Shown: in pieces, positions 1 to 5,859 of the stretch
Layout: each line of letters begins with the position of its first letter
Position numbering within the stretch: position 1 is the stretch's first letter
From: an uncultured Coriobacteriaceae bacterium
GTDB taxonomy: Bacteria > Actinomycetota > Coriobacteriia > Coriobacteriales > UMGS124
Direction: 5' to 3'
Length of the DNA stretch: 8,806 nucleotides
NCBI GenBank assembly: GCA_900555105.1
Contig: USJP01000042.1
Location: 1-8,806 of the forward strand
The notes under the pieces: generated by a model
What the model was told of the DNA's origin: nothing
Databases searched by the model: none
What the model saw: only the letters and a program-made list of their open reading frames with translations
Made by a program: the position numbers and the translations under genes

Positions 1-504
1 CTCGACTCCATGAGCACCATCTGCGGCGTGGAGTCGCTCGCCAGCCTCGCCCGCAAGCTCGACGCTTCGGGAGCCTCGTTCGACGACATCGTGGCGACCC
101 TTGAGGCCGCACGCGCCGACCAGGGCATCGGCTTCTCCGTGCCAAGCACAGCCACGCTGCGCCACACCGGCCGGATGGCGCTCATCCCCTTGTCGGTGGG
201 AACCTTCCTCAACCGCTACCCTGTGCCCAGCGTGCGCGACGGCGCGGTCATCCATGTGAAGACGACCCGCGGCGTGCAGAATCTCGCCCGTGAGCTCGTG
301 GAACTCGTGCCCACCGACGCCCCGCGCAGCCTCACGCTCACCTACTTCGGCACACAGGGACGCGCCTGCACGGAGCTTCTGCGCTGTGTGCGCGACAAGT
401 TCAGCGGCATCAACGTGCGCGTGAAGGAGGGCGGCCCCGTACTCGCCTCCATCCTGGGCCCGGGTGCCGTGAGCCTCGCCTGGGGCCCGGCCGCGAAGGC
501 CTGA
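1..504 (+). CDS. DegV family protein, C-terminal part (5' end outside window)
   Basis: The reading frame is open from base 1 and ends at TGA 502-504, giving 167 residues of a protein that starts upstream. DegV/FakB proteins are cytosolic two-domain proteins of about 280 residues that bind fatty acids; in Firmicutes some present the fatty acid to a kinase. The visible part matches their second half: an Asp-Ser pair at residues 2-3, the helix with GASFDDIVATLEAAR, the TLRHTGRMA segment (usual form: TLEYLKKGGRI), a 'lLN.yPVPSVRDGAV' stretch like the family's 'LLnIKPIL..kdG.i', then a KTTRG turn and a final alpha/beta unit ending in HxG-poor GPGAVSLAW. The ATG at 10 is internal to the domain and is not taken as the start. 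The family assignment is by motif recognition. The ligand and physiological role are unknown. A terminator follows 18 bases after the stop. Confidence 0.8.
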   Translation, partial: LDSMSTICGVESLASLARKLDASGASFDDIVATLEAARADQGIGFSVPSTATLRHTGRMALIPLSVGTFLNRYPVPSVRDGAVIHVKTTRGVQNLARELVELVPTDAPRSLTLTYFGTQGRACTELLRCVRDKFSGINVRVKEGGPVLASILGPGAVSLAWGPAAKA

Positions 505-522
505 GTCCATCTTGCTCCACCC

Positions 523-555
523 AAGCCCGTTGGCCCTCTGGCCAGCGGGCTTTTT
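523..555 (+). terminator. Rho-independent terminator after the DegV-family gene
   Basis: Arms AAGCCCGTTGGCC (523-535) and GGCCAGCGGGCTT (540-552) form a 13-bp stem with one G-T wobble and a CTCT loop. A run of five T follows at 551-555. This separates the DegV-family gene from proC. Confidence 0.9.
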
Positions 556-593
556 CATGGGCGGCAACCGGGGCGGCACGTGCGCAGGTTTCG

Positions 594-655
594 CACATGT
601 GACAACCCGTTTTAATCGGGCCCTCCATGTGGCATCATATGCCCATGCAATTGCA
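594..655 (+). promoter_or_regulatory. proC leader with clustered palindromes
   Basis: Three dyads lie between the upstream terminator and the proC ribosome binding site. They are CACATGTG (594-601), CATG-t-GGCAT-cat-ATGCC-CATG (626-647; 9 pairs with one bulged T) and TGCAATTGCA (646-655). No convincing -35/-10 pair is visible, so the proC promoter is not assigned. The dyads may be operator half-sites or a leader hairpin. This is a description of symmetry only and no regulator is known. Confidence 0.35.
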
Positions 656-686
656 CCCTTGCAACGACACCAACCAGGAGGATCTT

Positions 687-1487
687 ATGTCAGACGTTCC
701 GTGTACCAAGATCGGCTTTATCGGCTTCGGCAACATGGCGAAGGCCATCGCCAAAGGCCTGCTTCGCGCCGAGGCAGTGCCTGCGGGCAACATCTACGCC
801 TGCGCCAAGAACTACGACAAGCTTTGCACCAACTGCGGCAAGCTGGGAATCAACCCCTGCGCAAGCGCCGAGGAGGTCATCGCGGCGTCCAACGTCGTGT
901 TCATCGCGGTAAAGCCCTACCTGGTAGACGAGGTCTGCGCGCCCATCGCAGACGAACTGGCAGAGAAGATCGTGGTCTCCGTGGCCGTGAACATGCCCTT
1001 CGGCGAGTACGAGCAGGTGCTCGTGCCCGGCACACACCACATCTCGGTGCTGCCCAACACGCCCGTGCAGGTCAACGAGGGCGTCTGGGTCTGCGAGAGC
1101 ACCCACTCCCTCACCGAGGAGGACCTGGCCGTGGTGCGCCCCATCCTTGAGGCGACGGGTCTCGTGGTCTTTGTGTACGCGGCCCTCATGGGCATCGCCG
1201 GCACGGTGACGGGCTGCGGCCCCGCCTTTGTCGCCATTTTCATGGAGGCCCTGGGCGACGCCGCCGTGAAGTACGGCGTGCCCCGCGCGGTGGCCTACCA
1301 GCTGGCAGGGCAGATGATCGCCGGCACCGGCAAGATGGCCGTGGAAACGGGCAAGCACCCCGCCGTGCTCAAGGACGCCGTGTGCTCCCCCGGCGGCACC
1401 ACCATCAAGGGCGTCGCCTCCCTTGAGGAAAACGGCCTGCGCAACGCCGCCATCAAGGCAATCGACGCAATCATGCAGGCAAAGTAG
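687..1487 (+). CDS. proC: Pyrroline-5-carboxylate reductase
   Basis: This cytosolic enzyme carries out the last step of proline synthesis, the NAD(P)H-dependent reduction of 1-pyrroline-5-carboxylate to L-proline. The product is 266 residues, the normal family length. The N-terminal Rossmann motif GFIGFGNMAKAI begins around residue 10. IAVKPYLVDEV and LPNTP follow in the middle, and the C-terminal dimerisation domain carries TGCGPAFVAIFMEALGDAA and the family signature CSPGGTTIKGVASLE. The start at 687 is chosen because AGGAGG (676-681) sits five bases upstream and because the Rossmann strand normally begins within about ten residues. The longer in-frame ATG at 627 would add 20 unlikely residues. 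The gene is monocistronic, with terminators on both sides. Confidence 0.97.
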   Translation: MSDVPCTKIGFIGFGNMAKAIAKGLLRAEAVPAGNIYACAKNYDKLCTNCGKLGINPCASAEEVIAASNVVFIAVKPYLVDEVCAPIADELAEKIVVSVAVNMPFGEYEQVLVPGTHHISVLPNTPVQVNEGVWVCESTHSLTEEDLAVVRPILEATGLVVFVYAALMGIAGTVTGCGPAFVAIFMEALGDAAVKYGVPRAVAYQLAGQMIAGTGKMAVETGKHPAVLKDAVCSPGGTTIKGVASLEENGLRNAAIKAIDAIMQAK

Positions 1488-1516
1488 GGCAAGCTTACAA
1501 TCAAGCATTTAAAACA

Positions 1517-1560
1517 GGGCGGGCGGGCAGCATGAAACAGCTGCTCGCCCGCCCCTTGTT
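1517..1560 (+). terminator. Rho-independent terminator after proC
   Basis: A 15-bp GC-rich stem (1517-1531 with 1540-1554; one G-T wobble) has an 8-base loop and is followed by CTTGTT. The T tract is short, but the stem is very stable and starts 29 bases after the proC stop. Confidence 0.75.
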
Positions 1561-1641
1561 CGTATTCCAACCGCGTGGCTGACGGCGCCCAACAAATAAA
1601 TGTAACGGGAAAATCGAATAAAGAAAAGGCTTGATTACAAA

Positions 1642-1661
1642 AACTTTGCCATAGTAAAGTT
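1642..1661 (+). promoter_or_regulatory. Dyad upstream of the ABC operon promoter (possible operator)
   Basis: AACTTTGC (1642-1649) and GTAAAGTT (1654-1661) are an inverted repeat with one mismatched pair and a 4-base centre. The dyad ends at the edge of the expected -35 region of the TATAAT promoter at 1685, where a repressor or activator dimer could bind. No regulator gene lies next to it in this window, so its function is inferred from position and symmetry only. Confidence 0.4.
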
Positions 1662-1690
1662 ATCCATGACCTATTTATCATCGGTATAAT
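1660..1690 (+). promoter_or_regulatory. Sigma70-type promoter of the ABC exporter operon
   Basis: A perfect -10 box TATAAT is at 1685-1690. No good -35 hexamer sits at the right distance: TTATCC at 1660-1665 is the closest and matches only half the consensus with 19-base spacing. That weakness is typical of promoters that need an activator. The predicted start near 1697 leaves a leader of about 45 bases before the first ATG at 1741. Confidence 0.6.
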
Positions 1691-1740
1691 GCATGGCACT
1701 GCCGGTACACGACGGTATCCCACAAGCTGGGGAGGCACCC

Positions 1741-1863
1741 ATGAGTACGAGCTCTCAGAAGTCACGCCAGGCCTATGCTCCCGTAGTGCCACAGCAATCT
1801 CCTTTGCCGATTACAGAGGCTTTCATCTGGCACATTGCAAGTCTTGCGAATCGGAGGCAGTAA
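1741..1863 (+). CDS. 40-residue peptide leading the ABC exporter operon
   Basis: ATG 1741 to TAA 1861-1863 encodes 40 residues, from MSTSSQKSRQAYAPVVPQQS to a C-terminal segment ending FIWHIASLANRRQ. GGGGAGG (1729-1735) lies five bases before the ATG, one of the best ribosome binding sites in the window. The stop codon shares its last A with the permease start (TAATG at 1861-1865), and GGAGG (1853-1857) inside its last codons serves the permease, so the two genes should be translationally coupled. The peptide has no cysteine, a polar Ser/Gln/Lys-rich N-terminal half, a Pro-rich middle and a short amphipathic tail that ends in RRQ. I do not recognise it. It could be exported cargo, a leader peptide controlling the transporter, or a small transporter subunit. 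No peptide-modifying enzyme is nearby. Confidence 0.6.
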   Translation: MSTSSQKSRQAYAPVVPQQSPLPITEAFIWHIASLANRRQ

Positions 1864-2933
1864 TGACGACCTCCCGCTTCGCCCGACGGATTGTGGGGGC
1901 ATCGCTGCGCTCCGCAGGCACAATCGCCGCCCTCCTGATTCTATCGGTGCTCGTCGGTCTGGGGTTGTTCCTCCCGTGCAATCCAGACCCAGGAGTCGCA
2001 ACACCCCTGAGCAAAAAGTCCTATGAGTCAAATCTGGAATCGCTTCAGGGACTTTTGGACAGCGACTTCGCCCGCGTTGCCGCACGTGAGGACATCGACT
2101 TGACGAAGCGGGAGGTCCCAGCCCTCGAACGCACCGTTGCGGCCTCAAGCGCATCCGAGTTCATCGACGCCGCGACCGAGTTTTTCGATCTGGAGATCGA
2201 GTCCGCTGAGCACGGTTACCTCATAACTGATGTTCGCGCTCTCTCGGCACAACGAGACTACCTGCTTCTTTTTGCCGAAATGGAACATCCCACGCTTGGC
2301 TACGCCAGCACCTTAGAGGCCCCGGCCCTCTACTATGCCTCCTCCATGATTTGGACCATTCCCTATCTCGCGTTTTATCTCCCCGTGCTCGCAGCCGTCA
2401 TTGCGGCCGCGTTCTACAGGCGCAAGGGCCGGCTGCTCTCTCGTGCGCCCGTCAGCCCTGCCTGCGGGTTCCTGGTTTCGGCAGCGACCGGTACTGCGGC
2501 CGCAGTCGCAACTGTCGTCATAGCGTTCATTCCCTCCATGCTCGTCTGCACCGTCAAGAATGGATTCGGAGACCCTGCATACCCCGTGATGTTCGAGGTG
2601 GGCGACACGATGCGCACCACCACGCTGGGCGCATCGCTTGCGGAGTCGGCCCTGCTTTTCGTTGTGTTGTCGATTGTGCTGGCAGTGATTGCGGAGTTCT
2701 TCTTCATGATCTCGTCCAGCGCGCTTTTGGCCGGCATATCTGCCGTCGTCGCATTGGCGCTGCCGACGCTTCCCTTCTACAGCACGGTGGCAATGAGCCC
2801 CTTGGGCGCCTACCTGCCCACGACCTATCTCCAAGTCTGGTCCATCACTGGGTTCGCATCGTATGCGCCCGAATTCAACGCGTGCCCCATACCCGGGGTG
2901 TCGTTGCCCGCTGCGCTCATTTCGTGCTGGTAA
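1863..2933 (+). CDS. ABC-2 type transporter permease, apparently frameshifted near the 3' end
   Basis: This is an integral membrane subunit of an ABC exporter, 356 residues as read. The start at 1863 has GGAGG five bases upstream and overlaps the stop of the 40-residue peptide gene; the ATG at 1689 would add an unrelated 58 residues. Membrane segments lie near 18-38, 163-184, 203-228, 260-281 and 286-304. A large outside domain of about 120 residues sits between the first two. The frame stops abruptly after LPAALISCW. The -1 frame continues from the same point with a clear sixth helix, FVLVIVLIGAGIALRACI, then a basic tail and a stop at 3002-3004 that overlaps the next gene by 8 bases. The paralogous permease downstream (3677-5479) has six helices, so a one-base loss is likely. 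Shared motifs with that paralogue are EAPAL, PVSP, and GDPAYPVM versus GDAAYPVM. The substrate is unknown. Confidence 0.8.
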   Translation: MTTSRFARRIVGASLRSAGTIAALLILSVLVGLGLFLPCNPDPGVATPLSKKSYESNLESLQGLLDSDFARVAAREDIDLTKREVPALERTVAASSASEFIDAATEFFDLEIESAEHGYLITDVRALSAQRDYLLLFAEMEHPTLGYASTLEAPALYYASSMIWTIPYLAFYLPVLAAVIAAAFYRRKGRLLSRAPVSPACGFLVSAATGTAAAVATVVIAFIPSMLVCTVKNGFGDPAYPVMFEVGDTMRTTTLGASLAESALLFVVLSIVLAVIAEFFFMISSSALLAGISAVVALALPTLPFYSTVAMSPLGAYLPTTYLQVWSITGFASYAPEFNACPIPGVSLPAALISCW

Positions 2934-3004
2934 TAGTCCTGATCGGCGCAGGAATTGCCCTGCGGGCATGTATCGACAAACCGAAGGGAGGCCAGCATGC
3001 TTGA
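2921..3004 (+). pseudogene. Displaced 3' end of the first permease (last membrane helix, -1 frame)
   Basis: In the frame one base back from the permease, bases 2921-3004 read a 27-residue hydrophobic helix plus basic tail (starting FVLVIVLIG, ending GGQHA). They stop at TGA 3002-3004, inside the ATGCTTGA overlap with the ATPase gene. Such an overlap is typical of coupled genes, whereas the in-frame stop at 2931 leaves a 63-base gap. One extra T in the TTT at 2920-2922, or one extra G in the GGGG at 2895-2898, would restore the full protein. No canonical slippery heptamer is visible, so mutation or sequencing error is more likely than programmed slippage. Confidence 0.7.
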
Positions 3005-3680
3005 AGTGCGTGACACCTCGTTTCACAAAGACGGCATCAAGTACCGCAACGTGCAATTCAGCCTAAGCGGCGGGGAGGCCGTCGCGCTCATCGCGCCCAA
3101 CGGCGCAGGCAAGACAACGCTCATGCGCACGATGGCGGGAGACGCCGTTGCCGACGCCCAGGCTGTGGTCACTGTCGACGGTATGGTTGTTGCGCGGCGC
3201 TCCAAAGCTGCCCGTACGAGCGTGTTTTATGCCGACTCCGAGCACCGGCTGCTCTACCCTGCTAAAACATGCGCCTGGCATCTCGCATGCGTCAAGGAAA
3301 TCTGGGACTCGCCCTGTGACCTCGAGCAGGTTGCCAAGCAGTGCGCGGTCGCGCCGTTCATTGACAAGCGCGTCTCCCAGCTCTCCAAAGGCATGGCGCA
3401 GCGGCTGACTCTGGCGCTTGCCTGCATGTCGGGGGCGCCGTATGTGCTCCTCGACGAACCAGAAAACGGCATGGACGACGATGGCCGGAAGCTCCTCTCC
3501 GAGGTTGCACAAGGGCTGCTCGAGCGCGGATGCGGCCTGCTTGTCTCAACGCACGACATTTTCAGCGTCTCCCACATATGCACAAGGGCCCTCTTCCTAA
3601 CCAAGGAGGGATGCGTCGCGGCCGCCGACTGCGCAGATTCGAGCAGCCTGCACGCGGCATATCGAAAGTTGTTCCTATGA
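2997..3680 (+). CDS. ABC transporter ATP-binding protein
   Basis: This is the cytosolic ATPase subunit of the exporter, 227 residues. The Walker A motif APNGAGKTT is at 33-41, signature LSKGM at 129-133, Walker B YVLLDE at 149-154 and the switch histidine at 186 (STHD). The position where the Q-loop glutamine is expected reads YADSEHRLLYP (78-88), with no glutamine. The start at 2997 is chosen because GAAGGGAGG (2983-2991) lies five bases upstream; the ATG at 2955 is upstream of that site. The 3' end overlaps the next gene by ATGA (3677-3680). The gene sits between two permeases and presumably pairs with the ATPase domain fused to the second one. The substrate cannot be read from the ATPase. 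At about 230 residues, it is the size of ABC-2 export ATPases. Confidence 0.92.
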   Translation: MLEVRDTSFHKDGIKYRNVQFSLSGGEAVALIAPNGAGKTTLMRTMAGDAVADAQAVVTVDGMVVARRSKAARTSVFYADSEHRLLYPAKTCAWHLACVKEIWDSPCDLEQVAKQCAVAPFIDKRVSQLSKGMAQRLTLALACMSGAPYVLLDEPENGMDDDGRKLLSEVAQGLLERGCGLLVSTHDIFSVSHICTRALFLTKEGCVAAADCADSSSLHAAYRKLFL

Positions 3681-5479
3681 GCAGGTACGCCCCCAAGCAT
3701 TGCGCGAACAGGGGCGGCGTGGGTTCGGCGAGGGGCTTCGCTGCAGTTCTGTTGGAATGGACGCTGCGCTGCCCCCTGTATCTGGCGTCGGCCGCGCTTC
3801 TCATTGCAGCCGCTCTTCTCATGGCGCTCCTTCCCATCCCGCTCGAAGGAGCATATGAGCTCAACCCCACAACGTATACCGATGAGGATTTCCTCGACAC
3901 CCTGGTCAACGACTACGGCAACGAGGCGCTTCAATACGCCGGCGTGGTCTCGCAAGCACATACTGGTGCCGAGGCATACTCCGCGCTCGCCCAGCTGCTG
4001 AGCTACGAGGCGAGCCTGGGCCGCGAGGGAGCGGGGCAGCTTGCATGGTTTGCCTCTTCACTTGCCAGTCTCAGCACGCCCGAGACGTTTGCATCCACAC
4101 ACGAGGCGCCTGCGCTCTTCCTGTCTGCCTGGGCCTTAGGCGGTGGCGTGCCGTATGTGGTCTGGTTCCTGCCATGCGTGACATCTATCGCGTCGGTCGC
4201 CCTCATGACCTCCCGGGGCATGGTTTTGGGACGAGTGCCCGTAAGCCCCCGCAAGACGTTGGTCGCTATGGCCGCGTGCATCCTCGTGTGCGGGGCTGCG
4301 CCAGTGCTGGTGGCCCTTGGCATTACATTTGCAAAAGGCCTGCTCAATGGGGGTCTTGGTGATGCGGCCTATCCCGTTATGGTCGGCACGGCGGGACAGG
4401 CAACGCTTATCGAGGCGCTCACAGGGTCGGTCTGCCTGCTCGTAGCCGGCTTGGCAGCCCTCACCATGTGCGGGGCGGCCCTCGTCAGGATATCGAGGTC
4501 GGTTCCCCTCAGCCTGGGCATCGTCGGGGCGGCGCTGGCGATACCCCTCGCCCTGGGCTCCTCGGGCCTAGCTGAAGCATTGGGAAGCATCTTGGCGCAG
4601 TGCGCCCCATACTACCTGGACTTTGGGCGCATCTCCGGGTGCCCGGGCTACACGGTACCCCAGGCGATTCCCCCAATGGCCTGTGCATCGCACGGCATAG
4701 CCTTGCAGCTCGTGACATGCGCAGTCGCGGCGCTGGTCACCCTGATCGCGCTGAGCGCTCAGTTTGACCTGAAGCAGCGCAGCAGGCGAGGCAGCGGGGA
4801 CGGCATGCGGGCGACTCATTTCCCTGCGAGCGGGAATTTTACCTGCTCTTGCGAGGCATCGGCGGGGACGCATGCAGTGGAAGCGCTGATCTCGCTCGAG
4901 CCAGGGGACGTTTGCGTCTTGCGCGCGCCAAACGGCACCGGCAAGACCACCCTGTTGCGCGCCCTGTGCGCCGACCCCGTGGGCCGCGTGCAGGGCACAG
5001 CCCGCATTGCCGGCATAGACATCTGCGACGTCGCACGGTACCGGGGACGCATCGCATACGCAAGTAACGACGACCCAGGCCTGTGCCCCTGGATGACTGT
5101 CCGCGGTCTCATGCGAGCCGTCCGCGCCATTTGGCCCCAGGCATCGACGGTCGCCCGTGTCGAGCAACGTTGCGGCGTGGCCGGGTTCGACCACAAACCG
5201 ATTCGCACTCTCTCCAGCGGCATGCGCCAACGCGTCGTGCTCGCCGCCGCGTTCCAAACGGGTGCAGCCTGCCTCTTGCTCGACGAACCCACAAGCTCCC
5301 TCGACATCATCGCATCCGACGAGGTCGTAGCACTCATCAACGAGTTTGCCGCACGCGGAGGCTGCGCGCTCGTCGCAAGCCACGACGGCAGTGTCGACCC
5401 CACATGGGGACAAATGAGGCCCACCCGCAAAGACGCAGGTAGCTCGCGCGTACTCTTCTGTTGGCCAGACCGCACCTGA
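3677..5479 (+). CDS. ABC exporter subunit: ABC-2 type permease fused to ATPase domain
   Basis: This 600-residue protein has a permease half with six predicted helices near 33-53, 155-177, 197-218, 248-270, 278-296 and 339-361. An outside domain of about 100 residues sits between the first two helices. An ABC ATPase occupies about 385-600: Walker A APNGTGKTT at 417-425, signature LSSGM at 512-516, Walker B CLLLDE at 532-537, switch histidine at 569. The Q-loop position reads YASNDDPGLCP, again without glutamine. The permease half is paralogous to the first permease of the operon (EAPAL, PVSP, GDAAYPVM at matching places). The start at 3677 is set by the ATGA overlap with the preceding ATPase stop; no strong ribosome binding site is present, so translation is probably coupled. 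The fusion is unusual beside an unfused partner pair. It likely forms one half of a heteromeric exporter with unknown cargo. Confidence 0.88.
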   Translation: MSRYAPKHCANRGGVGSARGFAAVLLEWTLRCPLYLASAALLIAAALLMALLPIPLEGAYELNPTTYTDEDFLDTLVNDYGNEALQYAGVVSQAHTGAEAYSALAQLLSYEASLGREGAGQLAWFASSLASLSTPETFASTHEAPALFLSAWALGGGVPYVVWFLPCVTSIASVALMTSRGMVLGRVPVSPRKTLVAMAACILVCGAAPVLVALGITFAKGLLNGGLGDAAYPVMVGTAGQATLIEALTGSVCLLVAGLAALTMCGAALVRISRSVPLSLGIVGAALAIPLALGSSGLAEALGSILAQCAPYYLDFGRISGCPGYTVPQAIPPMACASHGIALQLVTCAVAALVTLIALSAQFDLKQRSRRGSGDGMRATHFPASGNFTCSCEASAGTHAVEALISLEPGDVCVLRAPNGTGKTTLLRALCADPVGRVQGTARIAGIDICDVARYRGRIAYASNDDPGLCPWMTVRGLMRAVRAIWPQASTVARVEQRCGVAGFDHKPIRTLSSGMRQRVVLAAAFQTGAACLLLDEPTSSLDIIASDEVVALINEFAARGGCALVASHDGSVDPTWGQMRPTRKDAGSSRVLFCWPDRT

Positions 5480-5579
5480 TGCGGGCCCGAGACCTGGTAG
5501 AACCCGGGCGCAACCCGCAACGCAACGCTCCGGCAAGCCCTCTGACACAGCCCGCAATGCAACGCAACGCCTTGGCAGG

Positions 5580-5612
5580 CCCTCTGACGCAAAAAGTCGG
5601 AGCGGTTTTGTT
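5580..5612 (+). terminator. Terminator-like hairpin 1 in the repeat region
   Basis: CTCTGAC-type left arm 5582-5588 pairs with GTCGGAG (5596-5602; one G-T wobble) around a GCAAAAA loop, followed by CGGTTTTGTT. The site lies about 100 bases after the stop of the fused ABC gene, so it could end that operon. Confidence 0.55.
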
Positions 5613-5650
5613 AAAGAGAATACGGCCTCCCCTATGGGCACGTAACCGAC

Positions 5651-5684
5651 AAGCCTTCCAGCGCAAAGTCGGAGGGCTTTTGTT
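5651..5684 (+). terminator. Terminator-like hairpin 2 in the repeat region
   Basis: AAGCCTTCC (5651-5659) pairs with GGAGGGCTT (5671-5679), nine pairs with one wobble and an 11-base loop, followed by TTTTGTT to 5684. It is the diverged next copy of the repeat carrying hairpin 1, and it pairs better. Confidence 0.6.
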
Positions 5685-5749
5685 AAAGGGAATACGGCGT
5701 ACCTATGAACAGGCAACCAACCAAGCCCTCTGACGCAAAAAGGCCCGAG

Positions 5750-5788
5750 AAGCGACTGCCTCGGAGGCACCTTGTAGTCTTGCTTTTT
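5750..5788 (+). terminator. Possible terminator before the low-GC cassette
   Basis: AAGCGACT (5750-5757) pairs with AGTC and GCTT (5776-5785) with a two-base bulge. It encloses a small inner hairpin TGCCT-cgg-AGGCA, and the T-run ends at 5788. Weaker than the other terminators in the window. Confidence 0.4.
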
Positions 5789-5819
5789 GAGCTTGTCATC
5801 GCTATTGTACATACATAAG

Positions 5820-5844
5820 GGTTGTATCGGAACAGCACACAACC
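5820..5844 (+). promoter_or_regulatory. Small leader dyad ahead of the Tat-protein gene
   Basis: GGTTGT (5820-5825) and ACAACC (5839-5844) are perfect inverted repeats with a 13-base loop, ending just before the AAGGAGGG ribosome binding site (5849-5856). TTGTCA at 5793-5798 resembles a -35 box, but I see no -10 box at the right distance, so no promoter is assigned. Confidence 0.3.
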
Positions 5845-5859
5845 AAATAAGGAGGGATT

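Larger units (their letters stand above)
5518..5743. repeat. Degenerate tandem repeats downstream of the ABC operon
   Basis: The clearest pair is 5593-5626 and 5665-5698: 34 bases with three mismatches and an offset of exactly 72. The 5' part of the unit, CAAGCCCTCTGACGCAAAAA, recurs in variant form at 5534, 5576, 5650 and 5722. A shorter unit (AACGCAACGC ... GCCCTCTGAC) is repeated at about 5518-5549 and 5560-5591. The unit includes the hairpin and T-run annotated separately. There are no conserved spacers of CRISPR type and no credible ORF. The stretch 5480-5859 contains no gene that I can support. Confidence 0.8.

Noticed and set aside
690..1508. 272-codon open frame on the minus strand opposite proC
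   Set aside because: It mirrors proC almost exactly, is His/Gly/Val-rich in the way such shadow translations usually are, and crosses the proC stop into the terminator region.
1689..1862. Upstream in-frame start for the first permease
   Set aside because: The ATG at 1689 overlaps the TATAAT box and lies upstream of the likely transcription start. It has no ribosome binding site and would add 58 residues unlike the paralogue. GGAGG before 1863 decides the start.
2886..2933. Programmed -1 ribosomal frameshift in the first permease
   Set aside because: No X-XXY-YYZ heptamer in the right phase and no obvious downstream pseudoknot were found. A one-base loss is the simpler reading, though slippage at GGGG is not formally excluded.
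5518..5743. Possible CRISPR array or coding repeat
   Set aside because: The repeat units are long, degenerate and unequally spaced, with no unique spacers of uniform length and no cas genes in the window. No frame across them looks like a protein.
4568..5842. 424-codon open frame on the minus strand across the fused ABC gene and the repeat region
   Set aside because: It lies opposite a gene with all ABC motifs intact. The end within the repeats reads as periodic, low-complexity peptide. No ribosome binding site or family motif supports it. Long opposite-strand frames are expected in GC-rich DNA.
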